DNA of 64,000 bases from Chondrilla cf. caribensis (GCA_964020155.1 OZ026553.1:4044009-4108008), one strand, 5' to 3'. Counted from the stretch's first letter, positions 46,636 to 61,037 are shown. Made by a program: numbers and translations. The notes: generated by a model not told the origin, from the letters alone.

Positions 46636-47611
46636 ACATTCAAACAAAATAAAATAGCAGATCAAGTGTTGGTTACGTATACGTCAGACTACTTTTGTCT
46701 TGTTTACCTTTAAAATCCACAATATAGCGTTCTAGTTTCCTGTGCACTCATGGAAACTCTTACTTGGACTGAAGAATCAGATTTGCTATTATTATGCTTT
46801 GAGGATGTCTTCATTCTTCTTGGAAGAGAACTTGCAATTGATACATACATGGCCATGGAACTTGCTGTGTACTTGGAACTTGCTGCTTTAGGGGTACCCA
46901 ATCTAATTATATTATATATATCTAGTCAATATTAAAAATGTTCATATCAAAAAATTAATGATATTACGTATACTTACATTATGTACAATAATATATTATA
47001 TAAAATAATTATTATAATGTTTAGACTATCCCTATGCATGTATAGTGCATGGGTGATTTATATTATTAACATCGGCACAGAATTGTATAATAATAATAAA
47101 TGAAATTTAATGGTATAATAAGATGTACATGTTATCGTAGCACAGTAGCTTGTAAATGGCTACCCCCATATATTTTATTATATAATATATATATATTATA
47201 TAGTATGTTTATTCCATGTTACATTTATCATAGCCCAACCAGCACCCCGACCCCTTTTAAGCTGATGAAAGTCCATGCAATATTATAGTCAAAGTTTGAA
47301 GTCTTCTCTCCTTTAAAATGTCACAGTGTAAGCTTTGTTAGTCTAGTGACATGCAATAAGAGTGCAAGTCCACGGTCACTCTTGTGCACAGGTGATGCAT
47401 CATAGCACAAATACGGATTCACGGGCACACTCCTGGAACCAGTACGGTCCTTCTGATATCAAAAATGATACATTTTGTTGCGGATCAAAAATTCTCTCAT
47501 ATGGCACATATAATATTGCTTATACTTTGTATGTACATTCCAATGTAAGTGTAATACGTCTTGAGGTGATCACTCAGGTATAATTTCACTTTTCATTACT
47601 GCATATATGCA

Positions 47612-48510
47612 TTCATGGGTGAGGGAGCATGTCAACTTGATATTTTAGACAGACTTAGCTGGGGGCGTGAACTAACTTCTGAAACAATTCCCATCTCAAT
47701 AGGTGCCCCATAACCCAAGCTACATTCGGAGTGCTTAATATTTGTACAATATGTACGAGAGAGTATAAGAGAGAAAACACTAAGCACCCTTTTGCCTAGC
47801 TCATGGGGAAGGGGGCGTGTCCACTTGATATTCTAGACACACTTAGCTGGGGACGTAAACCAACCTCTGAAACAATACCCATTTCAATAGGTGGTCCGTA
47901 ACCCCAGCTATAATTGGAGGTACTTAATACGTATTTTTTCAATGTATGGGAGAGTATAGGAGAGAAAATGATAAGCACCATTTGGCATACTTCATGGGTG
48001 AAGGAACGTGTCAACTTGATATTTTAGACACTTCTAGCTGGGTATGTGAACTAACTTCTGAAACAATTCCCATCTCAACAGGTGGCCCATAAACCCCAGC
48101 TTCATTTGGAGGTGCTTAAAATGTATTTTTTTACAATGCATGGGAGAGTATAGGAGAGGAAATGCTAAGCACCTTATTGCATAACTCATGGGAAAGGGGG
48201 CGTGTCAGCTTGATATTTTAGACAGACCTACCTGGAGACCTGAACTAACTTCTGAAACAATACTAATCTCAATAATAGGTGACCCGTAAGCCCAGCATCA
48301 TTTGGAGGTGCTTAATACTTTTTCATTGTATGCGAGAGTATAGGAGAGAAAATGCTGAACACCTTTTTGCATAGGTCATGGGTGAGGGGGCGTGTCAGCT
48401 TGATATTTTAGACAAAACTAGCTGGGGACATCAACTAACTTATGAAAAAATACGTGGCCTGTAACCCCAGTTACATTCGGAAGTGCTTATATAATTTTTT
48501 TTTTCAATGT
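47612..48510. repeat. ~190-bp tandem repeat, five copies
   Basis: Each unit holds 'cttgatattttagacac', 'agctgggga', 'aacttctgaaacaat', 'gaggtgcttaata' and 'gagagtataggagag'. Confidence 0.85.
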
Positions 48511-48835
48511 ATGTATATTATATATAATTATATAATTCAGATTCACTTATATATGAGAATATCCAATTATCTCAAATTGAATGCACATATTGATGCAGTA
48601 CATGGTGCTAGTGCTGGTTATAAGTAAATCACACAATGTTATAATGATTGCATTGTTACATATAGCATGCAATGTCATTTCATTATTATACAGTGTATGT
48701 CAAGCATTCAAATTTATAACAATTGATAGTATATGGATCCAAGGAAACAGTTATGCTTTACATGATGATCATATTATGATATACTGTAACATATTAAGAT
48801 ATAATATGTATTAAATTTTTATTATAATATTATAT

Positions 48836-49233
48836 TTATCAAATTTTGGCCATAGCACCACAGTCAATGTACTTAGCACTATCTGGCATACAGCGTGGGA
48901 GAGTGGGTGTGTCAGGATGATATTTTCACCAAATCTAGCTGGGTATGTGAGCTAAGTTATGAAACACTTCCCATCTCTTTGTATGATTTATAACCCATGT
49001 TATTTGAGGTGGTGCTATGGCCAAATTTTGGCCATAGCACCACTGTGACAGTTAATATACTAAGCACCATCTTGCATACAGCGTGGGAGAGTGAGTGTGT
49101 CATGCAGCATGATATTTTCACCAAATATAGCTGAAGATGTGAGCTAAGTTATGAAACGCTTCCCATCTCTTTGTATGATTTATAACCCATGTTATTTGAG
49201 GTGGTGCTATGGCCAAATTTTGGCCATAGCACC
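48836..49233. mobile_element. tandem MITE units joined by a 31-bp palindrome
   Basis: The palindrome of GGTGCTATGGCCAAA arms around a central T occurs at 49011-49041 and 49203-49233, with half a copy at 48842. The unit between is a diverged relative of the 47.6-48.5 kb repeats. Confidence 0.8.
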
Positions 49234-49237
49234 AACT

Positions 49238-49600
49238 TGAATGTTCTATACCTTCCCATACATTAAAAATTGCTTCATAAGTTAGTATAGATCTACAGCT
49301 AGGTCTACATAAAATATCATGTTGACATAGACCCTCTCCCATGAGCTATGCAAAAAGGTGCTTAGCGTTTTGCGAGCATGCACAATCAGATACATTAAAA
49401 AAGTATTAAGCAACTCCGGATGTAGGGACTACCTATTGAGATGAAAATTGCTTCATAAGTTAGTATAGGTCCACAGCTAGGTCTCCATGAAGCATCATGT
49501 TGACATGCCCCCTCTCCTATATAAGCTACGCAAAAAGGTGCTTAGCGTTTTTTGATCATATACAATCCCATACATTGAAAATGTATTTAACACCTCCCGA
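49238..49600. repeat. two inverted copies of the 190-bp family
   Basis: Contains 'catcatgttgacat' and 'caaaaaggtgcttagcg', the reverse complement of the 47.6-kb units. Confidence 0.75.
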
Positions 49601-49770
49601 TGAAGTTAGAATGTGTCTTATTTAATACAATATTTATATGTATATCCTCCATAGAATTTTTGGTGGACCTGTCATCGTCTTGTCAGATCAGTGTCTTGGA
49701 CATGTCCACCATATGTAATGCCATGTCCAGAATCAGTTTGGAGTCCTACACTACCAACTATGGTGTACTC

Positions 49771-50027
<257 letters not shown>

Positions 50028-50848
50028 CCATGCGTGTGCCTTGTAAACCAACGTAGTGTCTGTTACTTTATTGGGCCAGATTATAAATCACACAAACAGA
50101 CACAGATTAACGAATATTCACTGCACATGTCGCGTATTCTACTCCACTCCACAGCTTCCCAGCGAAGTCCTCAATGCGAGCATGGTGGTACCGATCAACC
50201 TGGGCAATGTTGTGTGTAGGATATCAGGAGGTGTGGTCAGAGGGTGTGATCAGGGACCTCTGATACCTGAAATATCTGAAGATTCATGTCGTAATGCTCT
50301 GAGAGAGTTCCGTAATAATTAACTGTATCCATGTACAGTATACATGTACAGTTTCCATGTACAGTATCCATGTACGATATGCATGTACGTACATGCATAT
50401 CTACGTACATACAGTGGATTGCCATTGACCCATCACCACTTTATCCAACACAATATCCCCTAAATAATATAAAATGAAAGTGTAAGAGATTATCCAGTTG
50501 ATCACTGAACTCATTAACCCACTGTAGGGTTCAAAAAACAAATTGTGGAGGATTAACGAAAATTCACTGTTCGTGTTCACTGAATGTTCTGTGTACATGT
50601 GAATGCACAATGGGGTATCACCAGTAGTAATCTGTATGAGAATATCGAGGAAGCAGCTAAATCTCTACAACATACATATCGATAGGAGCAATCATTTAGT
50701 ATACATAGGAACTTAGGTGTGCTTGAGACACACAGGAAGCTTCAATAATGACAGGAATCTCCTCTCACACTAATGAACTCCACTGTGTACTTATGTGTGT
50801 ACTTCAATCTCAATGTACATACATACAGACATACTCATCTATGTGTAT

Positions 50849-50856
<8 letters not shown>

Positions 50857-50916
<60 letters not shown>

Positions 50917-50919
50917 TGT

Positions 50920-50957
<38 letters not shown>

Positions 50958-50988
50958 ATGTGTGTGTGTGTACATGTGTGTGTGTGTG

Positions 50989-51028
<40 letters not shown>

Positions 51029-51035
51029 CGTGCAT
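50857..51035. repeat. (TG)n just upstream of exon 8'
   Basis: Three 'tacatgtgtgtg' interruptions; ends about 27 bp before the acceptor. Confidence 0.95.
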
Positions 51036-51728
51036 CATACTCCTCCTTATTGCCCTATCAGCTCTCCTTTGTGGTGGAGCACCAGGGTAGCAGTGGCATC
51101 GTGAGTGTTAGTGTGGATGCTGTACTGGAGGATGTACCCCTCATGTTCACTGGACCACTTGTACAGCAGTTCACAGTGAGGTAGGTATGTACATAGGTAG
51201 AGGGAGTCTTGTTAACCCGATACAATTCATTTTAGAAAAATATGGTGCATTGACAAGTTTGGCAGATTAACTAGGTATTCATTAGTATTCGTATGTTTAT
51301 CACATTGGTAATTAGATAATTGTGACGGATTGAAAGGTTTGGTGGATTACCAAGAATTCACTGTATGTTATTATACGGATCTATTGATCTAATGTGTTCC
51401 CTGGTACAGTTGAGTATAGATGCTTTCCAGCAGTTTGAATATACAGTAGTAATCTGGTCCCTAATACAAAATTGCTACCACCACAGCATCAGCATCGCCC
51501 CTTGCAAGCGTAACAATAATTACAATACAAATTCCAATTAATTCAATATATTATCACAGTGACTGGAAAATGGTGACAAAATATACATCATAAAGACTTC
51601 ATCTTTTGTTAGTGGGGTCATAGACACTCTAAACTAACAAGTGTCTATGGTGGGGTAAGGTTGCTACACCATAGCTACATATATATCCAAATATTGGTGT
51701 GTGTACATTAATCATTCAAGGACTTGTG

Positions 51729-52100
51729 TCAGGTACGACGTTTCTTCATAATCTCTCGGAGTTGCTGAAACAATACCGACTCGTCTTCCCTCCTTTTGGT
51801 GCGGTTTCCATGGATACGGCTGCACTCAGTGGTCTCATAGTAAACGAGGCGTTCGGTGTATTCGTATAGTGCGTGTCCGAAGAACCCGGCCTCTCGGTGA
51901 CTTGGGAGCCCTCCAGATACTCTATCCATGCAAATCTTGCCCTTCTTCCACGGTGCATGCCAACGTACCTTGCGGTGGTGTAAGCGCGCTTTCTTATTCC
52001 TTTTGACGGTAGCATTTCGACGATAGTGACCGAGTGTTAAAATGCAAATGGCTACGAGGACGAGGAGTAAGATGAGAGCCAAAACCTCTTCCAGGATCAT
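51729..52100 (-). CDS. small single-pass membrane protein, unknown
   Basis: A 123-aa intronless ORF starting MILEEV. Residues about 6-26 form a hydrophobic helix (VLALILLLVLVAICILTLGH), followed by a strongly basic stretch (RRNATVKRNKKARLHHRKVR), consistent with an N-terminal membrane anchor whose basic side faces the cytosol. The rest includes SHREAGFFGHALYEYTERLV. It ends with a basic tail (EIMKKRRT). It lies antisense in the intron between Tectonic exons 8' and 9', on the same strand as the glycine-zipper gene. A short decayed relative of its middle is visible near 62105-62140. Family not recognised. Confidence 0.5.
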   Translation of the reverse strand: MILEEVLALILLLVLVAICILTLGHYRRNATVKRNKKARLHHRKVRWHAPWKKGKICMDRVSGGLPSHREAGFFGHALYEYTERLVYYETTECSRIHGNRTKRREDESVLFQQLREIMKKRRT

Positions 52101-52811
52101 CCCTTGGTTGCTGTTCCCTTGTCTTATCCAGCCCAGTTTGACTTCACTACATCATTGCTTTCTCAAATGGAGAGTCGCTCATTTTACTTCGGCTGCGGTT
52201 ATATCGTGAGAATGACCAGCTAAATTCGCCGGTAACAGTTTACCGCAGTAAAGGGCTTCCGACATTTATCTTCCACGAACTTTGGAGGCCATTGAGATAT
52301 ACGGTAGAATATACGGAGGTTTTACGGTTTCTTGTTACCAATACTTGCAATCACATACGCTACGTAATTGTGCATACCTCCATAAATCATACATTTTATT
52401 ATTTTCTTTATTAAATTAATGCATGTTTAATGGCACAGTAATAAAAACTGGCATGTTGTTGTGTTTGAGGGTACAATAATAGGCAGTGTACACAAAATAC
52501 AACACCTGAGATTTGTCAGTTGTAAGAGTTTCTACAATGTGTACATACATCACATACACTTATACGCATGCATGCACATGTACACTGATGTACGTACACA
52601 CAACAGTACACATACATACACCTGTGTACACTTGGAGGATATCACATGTACATATATATAACATGGGTAACAATGTATGAATGTGGCAACATGTATGTAC
52701 TTGCTCTACAACATTGACTCTGCTCCATAAACAATGACATACAATAGCAGTCAAAAGATATGGTACATGTACATATTACTTTTATGCATACACATACATG
52801 TTATAGTTCTT

Positions 52812-53615
52812 TCACATTACATCTCCGCTTTGAGTGGGTTTTTGCCCTAGGTTACAAGCATCTTTGCAAGCATTCTCCACACCCTTTCTAATTCCCTCTG
52901 GAATAGCCATAACACCTGCTATTCCTCCAACAACAAATCCCCAAGCTGCTCCCAGTCCACAACCAATAATTTGACCGCAACCCTTTCCAACGTGGGCATA
53001 AACCACTGCACGCAACTCTCTGACATCACCATCTTTAGTTCCTTGCATCATATCAGTTGTTAATTTTTTGAGTGAATCACCCATGGTACCCCGTCTGGCA
53101 TTCATTCCTGCCATTAAGGTAGATCCAATTATTGCTTCGACCGATGGTGTCATTAAACTGAATGTCCCATCAACTGGTGCAGGGATTGAAGATAGAACGT
53201 ACTGTTCAATGCTGAAACCAACAATAGGTCCTAAATACCCTCCGATGTACCCGCCACTATTGTAGCCTAGCTTTCCGTAATGTATGGCATTCACTTTACC
53301 AGACTTGTAGCCCTCCACGACCAAGGCCTTTCCAGACTCGTACACCACATATATGGGGATCTTCACGTATTGTGTACCTGGCCACAGGGTTGATAGTACT
53401 GTTTTCCCACACTGACCGCTAAGGCTCAAAGCTTGTTTTCCGAGGCTGTACGCACTCTCGACCGCTTTCCTTCCTGGCGACGTCGACAGAGCCAACCCTG
53501 GTAGTGAATAACAGAGAGCAATCGCCAAAGCCTTTTTTAAACGGTAATTTGTGAGGTCCAATGCTCCCTGAGATCCCGCCGTATCCACGTTTTTGGCGGG
53601 TTTATCACAATCCAT
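52812..53615 (-). CDS. glycine-zipper protein, intronic, member 2
   Basis: Intronless 267-aa ORF in the intron between Tectonic exons 8' and 9', antisense; the homologous intron of copy 1 holds member 1. The N-terminal half has small-residue helices with regular Gly/Ser/Lys spacing (KAVESAYSLGKQALSLSGQC, KIPIYVVYESGKALVVEGYK). Two glycine-zipper segments follow, GGYIGGYLGPIVG near the middle and GLGAAWGFVVGGIAGVMAIP near the C-terminus. The latter resembles helix pairs used for membrane insertion or oligomer packing. No signal peptide. The intact frame over 800 bp and conservation with the 63-kb copy support a real gene. Function unknown. Confidence 0.65.
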   Translation of the reverse strand: MDCDKPAKNVDTAGSQGALDLTNYRLKKALAIALCYSLPGLALSTSPGRKAVESAYSLGKQALSLSGQCGKTVLSTLWPGTQYVKIPIYVVYESGKALVVEGYKSGKVNAIHYGKLGYNSGGYIGGYLGPIVGFSIEQYVLSSIPAPVDGTFSLMTPSVEAIIGSTLMAGMNARRGTMGDSLKKLTTDMMQGTKDGDVRELRAVVYAHVGKGCGQIIGCGLGAAWGFVVGGIAGVMAIPEGIRKGVENACKDACNLGQKPTQSGDVM

Positions 53616-54111
53616 GATGAAGTGTTTTAGTCTCTTGTGCGCTTATAGAAATTCTTAGCTCGACTCGAGTTTTGCTTTGAGGGTGTCTGTATTTTTCTTG
53701 GAAGGGAATTCGCTGCGTTCTTGGAAGGGGCGCCCGATCGTTTATTCTTGTCAATGTATGATAATTATCGATTGTACGTACGTGCGTGTATGTATACGTA
53801 TAAATATCCCTACGCAGGTATAGTATAGTGAGTGATTTATATTGTTAATATGGACCTAGAATTGTATAAATATATCATCTCAGTTTGAACATGGCTTCCC
53901 TTTGTACAATGTACGAGTTTTTCCTGTTAATAAAATTGATGTTGATAAAGTCCAAGATAGTCAAATATTGAGGTCTTCCCTCCTTGAATGTCACAATAAG
54001 GGTGTATACTAGTGTAAGAAACCATCTACCCACCAGATTATTTGTTAGTCTAGTGAGTCACACTTGTAATGAAAGTTCCAGTTTTATTGTATGTACATTT
54101 GTATTACTGCC

Positions 54112-54432
54112 CCGGGAATAATATCAGCTGTAACTTTCGAATCCATTATTAGTGCATAGTAACTGATTGGTTAATGAATTAATTCCCGAAAATTATTGTA
54201 ACTTGAAACCACTTCCACTTTAGTAGTCATCCAATAGTCGTGATGTGAGGTAGGTAGAGTCCTTTTCACATTTCAGGTACTCTTGAAGTACAAAATTGAA
54301 GTGAAGGTTCTGGGTGATAAGGTGGAGGTGGCTTCCTGTTCTACTTACTTGATTACTTCCTGTGATTGGCGATAATCTCATTTGAAATGAAAATCAATTG
54401 ATCAATTGATTAATCGTCCCAGCACTAATTTG
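54112..54432. repeat. ~320-350-bp dispersed element, copy 1
   Basis: Matches 54678-55030 in order: 'aactgattg', 'agtagtcat', 'agagtccttttc', 'catttcaggta', 'gaaaatc.attgat.aat', 'gtcccagcact'. Confidence 0.8.
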
Positions 54433-54677
54433 TATGTTGTATTCACACATATGCTGGTCTTCCTAATCCTTGCATATACTGTTTCAAGCCGAGCCTTATA
54501 TATTTCTCGTCTTATAATATTTCTCTATTATGTCACAGTAAGGGTGTATTGTAAGAAACCACCTTATATATTATTTTGTTAGTCCAGTGACATGCAATGA
54601 AAGTTCATGTCTCATTGCATGTACATTTGTATGTGTGTGCTTGTGCATATAGCCTAGAAGGGTGTGTATAAACTAGG

Positions 54678-55030
54678 GCTGAGAATCGGCTGTAATTTTC
54701 AAATCGATTATCAGTACATAATAACTGATTGATCAATCGACTAATCACCAGAAGTAATTAAGTAGGCGTGACCGGAAACCACTCCCACTTTATTAGACTG
54801 AGTAGTCATTCAATAGATGTGAATTGAAGTCCATAGAGTCCTTTTCGCATTTCAGGTACAATACTGAACCCGTGGAGTGAAGGTTTTGGGTAATAAGGTG
54901 GGCGTGGCTGCCTGGTCTACTCACTTAATTACTGTGATTAACCGATACGTTTGCACTATTAACAATAATCAGATTTGAAATGAAAATCGATTGATTAATC
55001 GATTAATCTTTTAATTGTCCCAGCACTAGT
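54678..55030. repeat. ~320-350-bp dispersed element, copy 2
   Basis: Direct-orientation relative of 54112-54432; both end near gtcccagcact. Confidence 0.8.
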
Positions 55031-55801
55031 ACAAACCCAACAAATTTAACTATGTATGGGCCTGTATACGTACATCATCAAATATTATGCATAAGATGTA
55101 CATGCAAACACATCAGCATTCTTCCTGTACAGGTACATGTTGTTCAACAGAACTCTGTCCAGTGATGGTGATATCAATCTCAAGAGATCAGGTGTGGGAG
55201 GGTACCAAGATGGGCTCCCTTTGTTGGCTGGTAAACTAGTAGAACAGGAAGAAATACCATATCCTCCTGTGTGTACCAAAGGCCGTGCATACTGAACACA
55301 TCAATGTACATAGTTGATTTGGTGTAATGGATGATTGGAAAAAGTAGTGGGACAGGTAGTCTTTATGTACTAGAGGTGTTTTTGTGTACAGTAGTTGTTG
55401 TAAAGGTAGTAGTAAAGGTGGTCTTTATTATGGAGGTGATCGCCTGAACATTGTGTTTATGTACAGATAAACTAAATGTACCAATGTGTCCTTAACCTTC
55501 CAACACATCCTTCATCAACATCTCTGTAAACCCTTCGGAATGGTTCACTGTTGGGAGCAGTGGACAGTATTGTGTGGATACTGCCACCATGAGTGTTAAC
55601 TTCCTACAGGAAGTGGAGACGACCTGCTTCCTGTTATCATCTGCTCACACATCCTGTGGTAACCTCATGGATACAGCATACGGTATACTATTACCTTGGA
55701 ATGCAAGTGTCAGCCATGTTGGCAGAGTGGGGGATCCCAATCCAAACAACTTGTCAGAGTGGGTGGAGATCAGGAATGCTAGAGGACCCAGTACAATGCA
55801 G

Positions 55802-55811
55802 GTTAGTATGT

Positions 55812-55880
<69 letters not shown>

Positions 55881-55936
55881 GTGTGTGTGCATGTGTGCTT
55901 GCGTGCGTGTGTGTTGTGTGCGTGCATGCATGTGTG

Positions 55937-56000
<64 letters not shown>
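55802..56000. repeat. (GT)n just after the exon 10' donor
   Basis: Donor GTTAGTATGTG then degenerate GT tract, as in copy 1. Confidence 0.95.
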
Positions 56001-57170
56001 ATGCGTGGTGTTTGTGTAAGAATACAAGCATATGTATGTTGGCGCTAGAGGTCTCATTTGAAGGTTTTATACAATCATGCATGTATTAAGCCTACTTGGT
56101 TTGGCATAGCCAACAAAGCTTTCTGAGAAAGTAATTCCTCATTTCATATCAAGTCCCATCTATGAAGGACATAGTGAAGACTCTACAAGTCTTGTAGTGC
56201 CTGAGGCTGTGCTTACCAGCATATCCCTCCTAGGTGTGCTGTAGCTGAGTCCAATAGACTCCACTGGTGAAGCCTAAGGATTTCCATTAGACACTGTACA
56301 TAACAAGAAATTGTGCTCAATAAACAAACTAAGTACAGCAAACAAACAAGTGTACAACAGCAGGGTGCATTTAACAAACTCTACACAACAAGCGTGCGTT
56401 TGTAATACTTTTTTCTGACACTGTAATTAATTCATTGTACCCACATGTTGTGATTGTGCTTTATTAAATTAATTCTAATTAGTAGTACGTATATTATTAT
56501 CTTGGAATGCGTGCACGTGTGTTCATGTGCGTGTATGTGAGCATGTGCGTGTGCATGTGTGTGTTTGTAATATTTTTTCTGGTGCTGTAATTAATTCATT
56601 GCACCCACGTACATGTTGAAATTGTGCTTTGTTAAATTAATTCTAATTAGAAGTATATTATTATTATCTAAGGAATTCTGATATTAATTTGTGTTTCTTT
56701 CTTGAATTCACAACAGATCGAATCACAATGTAGAAGCATTCCTGTGGGTGTGTCCATATTAATTTTGTATACAAGAACAGGGTCTACCCCACAACCCTCA
56801 TCACAAGTGTTTGGTGTTCACACTGTCTATCAAACGGAGACTGTGTGTCTTGGTAGTGGGTGTGGACCCATTCCCAAACCAATTCCCATGCACACGCGGA
56901 TTTCATATGTGGACCTAACTCAGGAACCAGCAGAAGTTCTCAAGTCAATCACAGACGTCCAAGGACATTTGCCGGAAGATTTCTTTTATCCCTTCTTTGT
57001 GGCCAACAATTCTTATTCAACAGTCACTCACAATATCTTCACTGCATGTGTAGTTGCTATTGTTTGTTTATTGTGTACAATGTATCTTGTTTTCTGATCT
57101 CTTGTGTCATGTACATCCAACTGCCTGCAGCTAGCAAACCAAGTAAAGTGACTCAATACATGCATGATTG

Positions 57171-57176
57171 AATAAA
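57171..57176 (+). promoter_or_regulatory. AATAAA polyadenylation signal, Tectonic copy 2
   Basis: 74 bp after the exon 11' stop, in the same context as copy 1. Confidence 0.55.
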
Positions 57177-57479
57177 GCGTTCAAGCAAAATAAAATAGCA
57201 GATCAAGGGTCAGCTATACCAGACTACTTTTGTCCTGTTTACTTTTGAAATCCTCATTAAAGCTTAAGCGTTCTATAGTTTCTTGCGCACTCATTGAAAT
57301 TCTTACTTTAACTCGAATTTCAAAAGAATCTGATTTGCTATATGCTTTGAGGATGTCTTCATTCTTCCTGGAAGGGAACTTGCAATTGCTTCATACATGG
57401 CCATGTAACTTGCTGCGTACTTGAAACTTGTTGCATACTTGGAACCATCTGTGTTAGTTCCTAGTTGGAAGGGGCGCTC

Positions 57480-58030
57480 GATCTAATTCTAGATACTATC
57501 CCTATGTATGTGGGTGATTTATATTATTACTATTGGTCCAGAATTATATATAAATAAATTGTTAATATCAGCACAGAATTGTATAAATAATGAATAAATA
57601 TTATGTTATTTATTGTATATAGCACAATAGATTGAAAATGGCTTCCCTATATATAGTATGTTTATTCCCTGTTACATTCACCATAGCCCAACCAACACCC
57701 TGACCCCTTATAATTAAAGCTGATGAAAGTCCAATATAGTCAAAGTTTGAGGTCTTCAGTGAGCTTTGTTAGTCTAGGGACGTGCAATAAGAGTTCAAGT
57801 CTCATCACATGTACATTTGACCTTTGTCAAATATTGAATTTAGTTCTGTACACTTTCTTGACTGTCTCCGGTAGAATGCTGCAATAAGCTACAAGGATTT
57901 AACTAGGTGAAAAGTGTTGTTATAATGGTCTATGAGACAAATTCAAATTTATTAGGAGTCAGAATGTTTTCTAGTTCCTGAGAGATATCTAGTCATAGGT
58001 GGTGTTTGATAATCAATGTTTTACTGTACA
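57480..58030. other. AT-rich spacer with repeated module, no gene seen
   Basis: The first ~130 bp belongs to a module also at 41250-41345, 47025-47110, 53800-53935 and 63825-63960 ('atccctacg..tatag', 'gtgatttatattgtta', 'agaattgtataa'). Confidence 0.65.
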
Positions 58031-58031
58031 C

Positions 58032-58255
<224 letters not shown>

Positions 58256-58360
58256 TGTACATGTACATGACTGTGTTAATATGATAACTGACGTGTACTT
58301 TGATTTAGCCTATATCATGCAACAATTCTTGAGTGATCCTATCAGATGCATTCACCAACG

Positions 58361-58770
<410 letters not shown>

Positions 58771-59700
58771 CATTTATGGGATATGTTTTGATTACCATCC
58801 GTATGGTGACATAAAGTGTATGCTACCATGGTGGTGATACCTGTGCATATTTCATGTAGGGGTCTTAAAATTTCAAAAGTGATTTGTTGTATATTTCCAA
58901 GTTCACAGTGGATGCATGGTATCCTTTACCACCATATCAATGTTGTACATACAATTCGACATACATATTATATGTACATACAATGGAATACCATGTAGTG
59001 AGGGTGTTTTTCACCTGTTAAGGGTGAGAAGTTGATGTTGTACATGGAAATCGTGGTCCTCACACTCACACCTCCTTATACATGAAACCCCACACAGCCA
59101 CATGTACATGTACTGTGCATAAGACAAGTCGATTAGCCAAGGACAGACATTCTTAATATTAGCCCTTATATGTATGGAGACTGAAGTTAACTCAATAATT
59201 GCTAAACATATTACTTTCTCTGCCACAAAGGTAACCCTTACAGTGTAACATACCAAAGGCCAAAAGCTGAGTATTCCTGAATTCCACCACTCTGTGCTAC
59301 ACTACAATTTGAATTGCACTTTTTGTTATAATGGACTTTTCAGTCTCCTATAAAAATCTGCCTAGTAGTAATTATAATAATTATAATTTCTTATTCTCAT
59401 ATTGTACATTTCTTCATAGTCAACCTGACTACTTCACTTATCCCCAGTGAGTGCACCATTTCATGCACTCGATTGAATCAGACATCATTGTGATTAAAAT
59501 TAATAATTAATAACTCTGGGCAACCAGTAAGTATAATTTCCTATTATAAGCGGCTACAAAACTGAAGAAGCTACAACACATGGTTTGGGCTAAATAGTTA
59601 TTCTTAGATGAAAATTATTTGATATTACTATGCTATTGTCTGCTGCTAGCAGTTAATCTGCATGACGTAATTGTTAGTTCCAAGAGCAGTCTGACATTGG

Positions 59701-60117
59701 TTATTTCTCCCTCCAGATACTACATAGAGAAGATTAAATTTTACAGAGTGTGAATCATTGGGAAGTTTGAATTGTGTAACAGACTCCACATGTGTACTGA
59801 GAATATCCTCACCATTCCTCACATGGTGCACCAATAGCATGTATATGTCCGGATTGATAAGGGTAATAATGGTCATCGTCACAACAGTCCTCCAGCTCAA
59901 CCATAGGAATTCCTGCACAAGCTGGCCCATGGTAGCATAGATCTAAAAAGGGTAATTTCACATCTTATTCATCTTGGCTCTTATGTAACCATCACAGAGA
60001 AGAATCACACATCTGCATGAAGCTATACAATACTGACTACTTACATGGAATAGCCTGAGCCTGATAAGCAATGGCTCCAAGAACCAACAGAACCAAAAGG
60101 ACTCCTTTTCCAAACAT
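59701..60117 (-). CDS. secreted six-cysteine peptide
   Basis: Three exons: 60117..60045, 59942..59813, 59719..59701; 73 aa. The signal peptide is clear (MFGKGVLLVLLVLGAIAYQA). The mature part reads CYHGPAC, an acidic stretch ending ELEDCCDDDHYYPYQ, then CEEC and a stop: six cysteines in the order C-x5-C-x10-CC-x(n)-C-x2-C. Splice sites: CAT|GTAAGT to tttttag|AT (phase 1), then AATG|GTGAGG to ctatgtag|T (phase 2). The last join creates the CxxC; without it the frame stops one codon after CEE. A TATA box lies about 100 bp upstream. Likely a disulfide-stabilised secreted peptide; the family is not recognised and no activity is assigned. Confidence 0.6.
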
Positions 60118-60216
60118 TTCAGATCACCTCAAGTTATTGAATCAAACGAGACTGTCACAGTTGTTCCCACCAAAGAACTCACAGAATGAATGAACAAGTG
60201 GAGCTCTGTAGCTCTC

Positions 60217-60224
60217 TTTTATAG
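60217..60224 (-). promoter_or_regulatory. TATA box of the six-cysteine peptide gene
   Basis: TATAAAAG on the minus strand, 100 bp upstream of the ATG. This is the best TATA match next to any gene here and suggests focused, possibly strong, transcription. Confidence 0.6.
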
Positions 60225-60694
60225 CAACTGGTAGCATGTGATATTCATGCTCGTCATACGCCCACACACATTAATTAATCCAGTAACACTTATTAACTTT
60301 CATCAGTTTACCTTAATACGGGTATATTTACAGCTAAAACTGCATGTGGACTACTGCATCTAACAAACTGGGTTGAGTTTGCAAACTGGATACTACAAAC
60401 TAACCATGTGTGTACAGCACGTAACCTGTGTACAGCAACAAACTGTGCACAACAAAGATTGTGTACCCCTACAGTGTGCAACATCACTGGCAATTAATTG
60501 CAAGGTTTCATGCAAAATTAGCAAATCACAAAACAAGTAGTCATTCACTTTTCTAATACAGTTTACAAAAGTGTATTTCTGTTAAACATAATTTATTCAC
60601 TGACAGCGTGCAATGCATATCTATTTTTGTGTTGAATCATACATTATGTGATGTGTGGTGTGAGAGAGAGCATATCATACACACACAAACCTAT

Positions 60695-61037
<343 letters not shown>

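Noticed and set aside
51729..52100. Reading this small membrane ORF as part of the glycine-zipper gene
   Set aside because: It lies about 700 bp past that gene's stop codon with its own start, and only a decayed trace of it is near the third glycine-zipper copy.
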